64,000 bases of DNA from Clytia hemisphaerica. Its lineage: Eukaryota > Cnidaria > Hydrozoa > Leptothecata > Clytiidae. Below the pieces are notes generated by a model. It saw only the letters and a program-made list of their open reading frames with translations, was not told where the DNA came from and searched no databases. Position 1 is the stretch's first letter. Each line of letters begins with the position of its first letter. The DNA is taken from positions 310,001 to 374,000 of the forward strand of contig CACVBU010000939.1 in the NCBI GenBank assembly GCA_902728285.1, read 5' to 3'. The position numbers and the translations under genes were made by a program. This document shows positions 57,870 to 64,000 of the stretch, piece after piece.

Positions 57870-59840
57870 TTATTTCTTCTTCTTGTTGTAAAAGTACTCT
57901 TCAAGCCATCCCCTATGAAAAATAAATCATGTATTGCATTAGCAAATAAATAAATTGCTTAGTTTAAAATGCAAAAAGAAAGTTTGGAGATATATACTTG
58001 CATGTCCGTACCTTTACGATATCAAAAAACATTCAAATTTTCTAATTTGCCCAGCTTATCGAAAAGGCCGAAAAGGGCCTTTCAAATAGAAGTGTCTGTG
58101 GTTAGTGGTTCGGTTCGCCAAAGTTTTTGCGATAACAGCGCCTTGTTTTTTTTTCTAATTCTGCTGTATTAGCCTCCTGTTCAAAAATTTTCCACCCAGG
58201 AGATTTTAAGTTGCTGGGCCTTCACGCCCCACGGGCTTCTTGTCTTACACAATACATCTTTGGCTGGGAAACTTTTTCTTACCATGATTTATTAATGTGT
58301 TCTTTTTCTTTTAAGAGTCTTCCTCCTGATGGTCGACTTGTAGTCCACCATGGGCGCCAAGTAGTCCAGGGTCGTCCAGTGGTCCAGGGGCGCCAAGTAT
58401 TCCAGGGTCGTCCAGTGGTCCATGGGTGCCAAGTAGTCCAGGGATGATCTGTGGTCCAGGGGCGCCATGTAGTCCAGGGTCGTCCAGTGGTCCAGGGGTG
58501 CCAAGTAGTCCAGGGTCGTCCAGTGGTCCATGGGTGCCAAGTAGTCCAGGGATGATCTGTGGTCCATGGGCGCCATGTAGTCCAGGGTCGTCCAGTGGTC
58601 CAGGGGTGCCATGTAGTCCAGGGTCGTCCAGTGGTCCAGGGGCGCCTAGTAGTCCAAGATCGATCTGTTGTCCAATACCACGGTCGATCTGTGGTATATC
58701 CATTTGATTTTGATTTAGGTAATCTCCAACTATCTGTTGTAATGGGTTGAGATGTAGTATGATACTGCTCTGTACCATCCAAACTCTCAGCACCTGGAAA
58801 ATGTAATAGATTATTACTAAGTTACAGTTCTTTTGGTACCCTTTTCCCCTAATTCAATGAATAATGACTTTGTAAACATTTTTATTCTTGCTAACAGGAT
58901 TATTGATAATCAGGTTCAACCACAATAGTATAAAACGAAAAAGTACGGAGGTCTCCGAATCAGACCAAATCAAATTTTATTTTTTTATCGCTTTGTTTTT
59001 AACATTATTTTTGCAATTTTTGGCACATGTTGCTATAAATTCTTACGTCTTTTCGGATATTCTCTTCTGTATTGAAATCCTCCTTCTTCCTCTATAGCTA
59101 AAACATCATAAAGGTGTGTAAATATCGATTTTTCTGGGAGGTAAGTGTCCTGAGGGGATCAATCTTCCTATTATTTGTTGTAATTAAACTCTCTTCCAAA
59201 GAACTTAGCAGTCCGTCGTAAATTTTGAAACATCAATCTTGGTAAAAATTAACGTTAAAAAAGAGTACCTCCTTGGAAAGATAACGAAGATGAAAAATGA
59301 AGAAGAAAAATTTTTCTAATGGGCAAATTGATTATTGTGGCCATGAATATTTCCTATAATTTTCGACAAAGGCTGAAGTAAAATAAATATCAATGTCAAT
59401 GTATTCTCCGTTGTATTGATGATAATAACCTTTCTTTTTGTCAGCTAGAATATCGTACACGAATTTGTTGTACGCTCTTCGGCGTTCATAGTCTTTCCAA
59501 GACAGTGGCTTAGCTAGAAAAAAAGTAGAAAAAAAAATCTATGCACTATTTCGCTACAAATTATTATCTCGTGTCAACTCAATTTATTCTTACGGAAAAA
59601 ATTAGGCCACACCCCACACGACCAAGATTTTTCGTTTTATTTATTCTGCGTAACATTAAAAATGCAGGGTATGATAAAATAATAATTCCCTCCCTTCAGG
59701 GTTAAATGTCTTTTAAATATGCCTGAAGAGAAAATGAGCTTGAAGAGCAAACTAGAATTATCATTCATTTGAAATAATGCTTACTTACCGTAACTCAGGG
59801 TTAGAGCTGCCAAGAGACAACAAGCCAGTAACCCTCTCAT
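57870..59840 (-). CDS. Secreted precursor with tryptophan-rich hexapeptide repeats
   Basis: Not recognised in any family. Minus-strand exons 59840-59789, 59097-59047, 58793-58283, 57912-57870 have GT/AG borders and matching phases, giving 218 codons plus stop. Exon 1 encodes a signal peptide (MRGLLACCLLAALTLSY-A) with likely cleavage after SYA. Exon 2 encodes a charged segment with dibasic sites (IEEEGGFQYRREYPKRR), suggestive of prohormone- or furin-type processing. Exon 3 holds a spacer (AESLDGTEQYHTTSQ) and about 19 hexamers WTT[G/W/D/R][R/H]P, with eight W-x-x-W motifs (seven WTTW, one WNTW). The protein ends SWGWLEEYFYNKKKK. Degenerate repeats at the edge (WTTDRS, WTTRRP) keep the same frame, which supports coding use. 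WxxW is the known acceptor motif for C-mannosylation, and Thr could carry O-glycans. A TATA box lies 52 bases before the ATG and AATAAA follows the stop. Role (matrix, mucin, adhesive, venom or peptide precursor) unknown. No transcript evidence is available. Confidence 0.6.
58315..58690 (-). repeat. Coding minisatellite, 18/36-bp units in 108-bp super-repeats
   Basis: Basic 18-base unit TGGACCACTGGACGACCC alternates with TGGACTACATGGCACCCC. A 108-base higher-order unit occurs twice in register (for example GGGATGATCT at 58441 and 58549 on the plus strand). Because unit length is a multiple of three, other frames and the opposite strand are also open; one minus frame looks collagen-like (Gly at three of every four triplet starts, Asp at the fourth). 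Confidence 0.85.
59332..59840 (-). CDS. Alternative 77-residue secreted protein sharing the signal exon
   Basis: The same first exon (59840-59789, phase 1) also joins in frame to an exon at 59513-59332, which has an acceptor (TTTTTTTCTAG) and ends in TAA. After the signal peptide (cleavage LTLSYA|KPLSW) the mature chain would have about 59 residues: KPLSWKDYERRRAYNKFVYD, then ILADKKKGYYHQYNGEYID, ending NYRKYSWPQ. It is rich in Tyr, Lys and Arg, has no Cys, and carries RRR and KKK basic sites. Both candidate second exons begin with CT, so each completes an Ala codon at the junction. Alternatives: two genes of which one has lost its own signal exon, or an exon that is skipped. Family unknown. 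Confidence 0.55.
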
Positions 59841-59891
59841 CGTTCTGTGGTTTGCCTGATAACTATCCTTCAAAACTCTCAAACGTGACCA

Positions 59892-59899
59892 TATTTATA
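59892..59899 (-). promoter_or_regulatory. TATA box of the secreted-protein locus
   Basis: Minus-strand TATAAATA, 52 bases before the ATG at 59840. A start site about 30 bases downstream would leave a 5' UTR of roughly 20-25 bases. Confidence 0.6.
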
Positions 59900-59918
59900 C
59901 ACTTTTTACAGTGCTGCT

Positions 59919-60900
59919 CTAATTAAAATTGTAATTTCAAGGCTTGTGTCACCTTCCTGGCAGGGTGTAACAGGGATGCGGATTAAAACTTACAGAGAGA
60001 TTCCAATTTTTATTGCAAATCATGGAGCATTTTAATAAAGTGGACATTTTTGGGGTTACAACCATTAAAGAACACCAAGATGTCTTTACAGAAATGACGA
60101 CATTTACAAAAATAATATATGAACGGCTTCTATTGAAATTTAATGAATTTGCTTTGATTTTTATTAAAAATTTATTATTATTTTTTCCACTTTATGGTCG
60201 AGTCGGGCATGTTGAGCTAAAATACAAAATCAAGATTCATGCACTCGATAATTAAAGTAATGTCAATTTAAACATTGACAGAGTTTTACGATGACGTGCA
60301 AAGACTCAAACATTCTCTAGGCGGTTTACAAGAATTTACTGTGGCAATCTTGCTTAATTATCAAATCTCTCTTGAAACGGGCGAACGGAAAGTTTGAACC
60401 CCGGGGGGGCACTCAAGGTAAATGACCTACCAGACGTTCGGCCCTTAAGGGTAGGTTTTTCATAGTTCAGCTAGTGCACTGTAAGGGTAGGAAATTACAA
60501 GACTGCACTGAACTGCACTGTAAGGGTAGGAAATTTTGGTAAAAGGGCAATTTTTTGGTAAAATTATAACAAAATTGGTCAACTTTGGAGGAAAAATTCC
60601 ACATTTTCTTGGAAAATTGCAAAAATTTTCGCCCTTACGGGCGAGAAATTTCGAAAAAGTGCACTGTAAGGGTATGATTTTTCATGGAAATTCACTGCAC
60701 TGTAAGGGTCCGATTTTAGAAGCCAAATTTTGGGCCGAACGTATGGTCGATTTCAGATCGAGTGCCCCCCCCCCCCCGGGGTTTGAACCCGATTGGGAAG
60801 CACTTAATAGCGAGAAAAGTAAGTTGTCATGAAGCCTAATCGGAAAGACCTTCCCATTCGGCCCAGATTTTTGCCCGTTCGAGAATAAACAAAAATTCCT
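59919..60900 (+). repeat. Segmental duplication, copy A
   Basis: Blocks shared with 63233-64000: TTAAAATTGTAATTTCAA, CACCTTCCTGGCAGG-TGTAACAGGGATG, TCGGGCATG-TGAGCTAAAA, GCACTCGATAA, TCTCTAGGCGGT, TACTGTGGCAATCTT, ATCAAATCTCTCTTGAAAC, GTTTGAAC and ATTGGGAAGC-CTTAATAG, in the same order. Copy A is interrupted by a MITE at 60400-60780. The block begins about 20 bases upstream of the TATA box of the secreted-protein locus. Confidence 0.75.
60400..60780. mobile_element. MITE with CCCGGGG ends and perfect 8-bp target duplication
   Basis: Flanked by GTTTGAAC on both sides (60392-60399 and 60781-60788). The duplicate at 63921-63928 has a single GTTTGAAC and is the empty site. The ends are CCCGGGGGGGCACTC and its complement, followed by ACGTTCGGCCC. 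GCACTGTAAGGGTAG words repeat inside. Confidence 0.85.
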
Positions 60901-60977
60901 CGTTCGTCCCACAATCTACAAGACCGTCAGTGTGTTAAGAACACTGCTTGGTTATTGGAATATCACTTTAATCTTAG

Positions 60978-61353
60978 GCGAGACCAATTTAATATGTTGT
61001 TCTACTGGCCCGACCGACCCTATTTTTGCTAAAATCAAGAAATAATAATATTGTATTTCCACTACAATATATTTTACACACTAGTTATTTGTAAGAATTA
61101 AATTTCAATAAAGCTGAAAATTAATTCAAGAAATTGAAAAATTTAGAAAATCAAGCATTTCATACACTAAAATTTTATTTTGATCTGCATCGAAGATAAA
61201 AAAAGTGAATTTTTGATCCAGATATTTTTTGGAAAATATTTTCGGTACCTTACCAACCCTGATAAATGAAAAATTTATTCTTATTTTACCGACCGACCGA
61301 CCCATATTTTTCTAATGATTTGCCCGTAGAACAACAAATTAAATTGGTCTCGC
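60978..61353. mobile_element. MITE, GCGAGACCAATTTAAT ends
   Basis: Left GCGAGACCAATTTAATATGT then TGTTCTACTGG; the complement of the right end is GCGAGACCAATTTAATTTGT then TGTTCTACGGG. Subterminal GACCGACC words as in the 5284-5637 MITE. Confidence 0.75.
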
Positions 61354-61481
61354 TTTAAATGATGCAAATTTTCTCCACGTTTACTATTACTACCCGTTGA
61401 ATTTTTCATGTACAATTTTAAAATACAAAAGATAAAATAACAATTTTCCATAAATAAAATAAAAACTATTCTTAAGCCAAC

Positions 61482-62773
61482 TAAAGTCTGTTCACGATAA
61501 GTGAACTCTTTTTTTTTTACTTATAACTTTTGAAGGAATTCTTCAATCTATCATTTTCACTGAAATGAATCCTTGATCATCGAGCTAGTTTCTGCTGTTT
61601 TTTGGGGTCAATCACTTATTAACTTTGTATCATAACTTTATATTGAATAAATATTTTAGTGAAATTTTTTCACAGTGATGACCTCCAATAAGGTCAAAGA
61701 ATCTCTCCAGTGAAAATGAAAGTTATTGCACTTTTCTACAAGATCTTCATTTTTTTCTTCTTTATTTTCATCTTCGTTTTTAGAATTTTTTTAAAGACTT
61801 TTTTATTTCAAATTGTTCCACTCACAAATATCTCTCCAACGAGACCAAATTTATAAAGATTGAAGAATTTCTTCAAAAGTTATACCGGGTGCGCCACAAA
61901 AAAGTTTCTCTCTTTAAAACTAATTTTCTCGAAATCTAAAAATTCTAAAAGAACCATTCCTATCCCATTGGAAAGAAGAAAGATAACTTAAATTTTGATG
62001 GATCATTTATTAAATTTGGTTCATTAGATCGAAAGTTATGCTCAATCGAATAAAAAATTTACTTTCTGAATGTGCTCAAAAACGTTAAAAATTGACCTAT
62101 CAAATCAAAAAGAAGCATAATTACATGATGCATCAGTAATTTCGTTTTAATCATCAAAAATTATAATTAGTTGTCTAAATGACCTTTTGTTATATAAAGG
62201 ATGGTTGAAGTACATGAAAGGAAGAAAAAATTTGTCGAAAAAAGCCAAAAGATCTTGTAAAATTCAGAAAAATACATCAAATATTGGTTTTCGACGGTAC
62301 ATCCAGCCTTCATAGACTTTATCCAGTCTACAACCAAAAATCTGAAGAAAATCTGAAGAAAATCTCGGTAAAAGTAAATTAAAATGATTTTGATGAAGAC
62401 TCTAAACCCTTTTGACCCATTAGTTTCAAAATTTATGTTTTTGATTACTGAAAAATGTTCTTAATCACGTAAAGCCTATTGCGATTGCTAGTTTTAAAAT
62501 AAAACTTTGATAGGTCGATTTTTAACGTTTTCGGGCACTTTCTGAAAGTAACTTTGTTTTTCAATTGAGCATAACTTTTGATCTAATGAACTGAATTTAT
62601 TAAATGACACCTCAAAATTTAAGTTTATCTTTCTTCTTTCCAATGGAATAGAAATGATTCTTTTAAAATTTTTCGATTTTGAAAAAATCAGTTTCAAAGA
62701 GAGAAACTTTTTTGTGGCGCACCCGGTAGGTAAAAGAAAAAAGAGTGCACACTTATCGTGAACAGACTTTAAT
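61482..62773. mobile_element. Outer foldback element interrupted by another
   Basis: Outer ends TAAAGTCTGTTCACGATAAG and its complement near 62750-62773. A second inverted pair inside (TTATAACTTTTGAAGGAATT at 61521, complement at 61857-61884) marks an inner unit. The CCGGGTGC element at 61885-62726 is inserted at the edge of that pair. Confidence 0.65.
61885..62726. mobile_element. TA-flanked foldback MITE, CCGGGTGC ends
   Basis: TA-CCGGGTGCGCCACAAAAAAG at the left, complement at the right with TA at 62727-62728. Arms of about 220 bp (words AACTTAAATTTTGATGGATC against complement with changes, GAAAGTTATGCTCAATCGA, AAAACGTTAAAAATTGACCT). The terminal word is shared with 36717-37340. Confidence 0.8.
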
Positions 62774-63232
62774 AATTTCAATTTTGGGGACATGAAGGGC
62801 CAGCCCTTCAAAATATAAGCTCATTTAAGGACACCGCGAAGGGGTGATATTTCTAACAGAAACAGTCACATATAAGGGTAAAGCATTTTCAACACTTCTC
62901 CACAGAGTTTATTCTTTCAAAAGTTGTTCTTTTTCTTCTTCCTCGTCTTCTTCACTAATAGTGACGTCATAAAAATGTTTCCTTTGCAAATCGAACGTTT
63001 TCTTCCAATAAACCCTACAAAACAGATCAAGTTCAGGTCTGATTTTAGATTGATTAAGAGGCTTGATTAAGGCTCAATTTTAACCAAGACCTAAGAACAG
63101 ATTTCAATCATCTTGATTTTAAGCCCCTTTAAAGCCATATAAAGAGAATTTTCAAAGAATATGAAAGTCTAGACATCAGGAAGAATAAAAACAGCCGAGC
63201 CTTATTCAAAGGGTGCTGATTGGAATTTCTCA
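62774..63232. other. No gene seen
   Basis: AT-rich spacer between mobile elements and the duplicated block. Confidence 0.3.
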
Positions 63233-63395
63233 ATAAGTTTTAATCCACAGCCCTGTTACACCCTGTCAGGGAGGTGACAAGCTTTAAAATTACAATTTTA
63301 ATTAAAGTAGGTCTGTATACTTTAATTAAAATTGTAATTTCAAAGCTTATTTCACCTTCCTGGCAGGATGTAACAGGGATGTGGATTAAAACTTA
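63233..63395. repeat. Inverted pair of the duplicated 75-bp block
   Basis: 63233-63302 (minus) and 63321-63395 (plus) are inverted copies of the block also found once at 59919-59994 (words TTAAAATTGTAATTT, TGTAACAGGG and GGATTAAAACTTA), with a spacer of about 18 bases. Confidence 0.75.
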
Positions 63396-63539
63396 CACTT
63401 TATATTGGATCGGGCATGCTGAGCTAAAATGCAAATTTAAGATCAATGCACTCGATAACTAAAATGATGAAAAATTAAAAATTGGCTATAAAGCCTTTTA
63501 TGCCCACTACGCACTAACTTGATCGAAAAGATTCTTCCG

Positions 63540-63719
63540 AATAGACCTTACCGGAGTTTTTGATTTTTCTAAAAAAGCGATGCATTGTGGGATTGTTTCG
63601 AGTGTATTACAATAGAAATCTCTTAGGAATTCCTCGAGGGAATTCTATGTAATACACTCGAAACAATCCCGCAATGCATCGCTTTTTTAGAAAAATCAGA
63701 AACTCCGATAAGGTCTATT
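63540..63719. mobile_element. Foldback MITE, AATAGACC ends, about 75-bp arms
   Basis: Left AATAGACCTTACCGGAGTTT then GATTTTTCTAAAAAAGCGAT, GCATTGTGGGATTGTTTCGA and GTGTATTAC; the right arm complements it with about four changes. Only about 20-30 bases lie between the arms. Confidence 0.85.
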
Positions 63720-63799
63720 GGGAGGAAACTGCTCGCACCATCTCGATTTTTTCTGCCCCTTTGGGAAGATTTTTCCTAATCAGGAAGTCGAAAAATGAC

Positions 63800-64000
63800 T
63801 GAAACTCATACAAAGTTGTACGATGACGACTTTCTCTAGGCGGTAAAGAATTTGAAGGTTTTACTGTGGCAATCTTTCTTAATAATCATCAAATCTCTCT
63901 TGAAACTGGTGATACGGGAAGTTTGAACCCGATTGGGAAGCGCTTAATAGTATAGTGAGAAAAGTCATGAAACCTAATCAGAAAGAACTTCCCATTCGGT
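63800..64000 (+). repeat. Segmental duplication, copy B (continues off window)
   Basis: Corresponds to 60285-60400 plus 60781-60860, and lacks the MITE present in copy A. Confidence 0.75.

Noticed and set aside
58426-58707. Plus-strand Pro/Ser/Gly-rich open frame over the minisatellite
   Set aside because: Antisense shadow of the repeat; no splice sites or start context support it.
58311-58793. Collagen-like protein in the alternative minus frame (GPLDDPGLLG repeats)
   Set aside because: This frame does not match the splice phases of the flanking exons, and Asp interrupts every fourth Gly position; it is a by-product of the 36-base repeat.

Overview
This is AT-rich, intron-rich nuclear DNA of an invertebrate metazoan. 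It holds spliced animal genes with GT-AG introns, a PP2A B55 subunit gene, a Sac2/INPP5F-type phosphoinositide phosphatase gene, a Ras-like GTPase gene, and a dense load of retrotransposons, hAT-like DNA and foldback MITEs. The mobile ORF at the left edge and the CCCH-finger LINE resemble families I associate with cnidarians, sponges and other early-branching animals; the species cannot be fixed from the sequence. No operons, CRISPR arrays or confident tRNA/rRNA genes were seen.

Left part (1-30 kb). A broken mobile-element ORF lies at 124-982. A PP2A B55 (PPP2R2) gene runs on the minus strand from at least 10518 to 4138; seven coding exons join in frame, and the short first coding exon was not found. 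One of its introns holds a MITE and a 5'-truncated Penelope-like element (reverse transcriptase plus GIY-YIG). From 9 to 30 kb the sequence is mostly transposon on transposon: TA-flanked and foldback MITEs, a hAT-like element with a decayed transposase end (13.57-16.15 kb), a 3-kb composite of TTCGAA-rich repeats enclosing a foldback with an ordered motif array (17.1-20.2 kb), and a near-complete CR1/L2-like LINE on the minus strand (22.1-26.9 kb).

Middle (30.4-47.7 kb). A 23-exon SAC2/INPP5F gene on the plus strand (30433-43022) splices into a 983-residue protein with the CX5R(T) catalytic motif; its introns hold five MITEs and two tandem or dispersed repeats. A four-exon RERG-like small GTPase (223 aa) converges on it from the minus strand (46209-44613). 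A tentative gene with no recognised family lies at 47.7-46.8 kb.

Right part (47.7-64 kb). This is gene-poor and MITE-rich, with several insertions whose empty sites survive in neighbouring duplicated copies. The most novel object is a minus-strand locus at 59840-57870. It has a TATA box, a signal-peptide exon, and in-frame exons for a precursor with dibasic sites and about 19 tryptophan-rich hexapeptides (WTT[G/W/D][R/H]P). The same signal exon is also in phase with a different terminal exon that would give a 77-residue secreted protein.

The genes do not form one pathway. The window is best read as four to five independent animal loci in a transposon-rich background.
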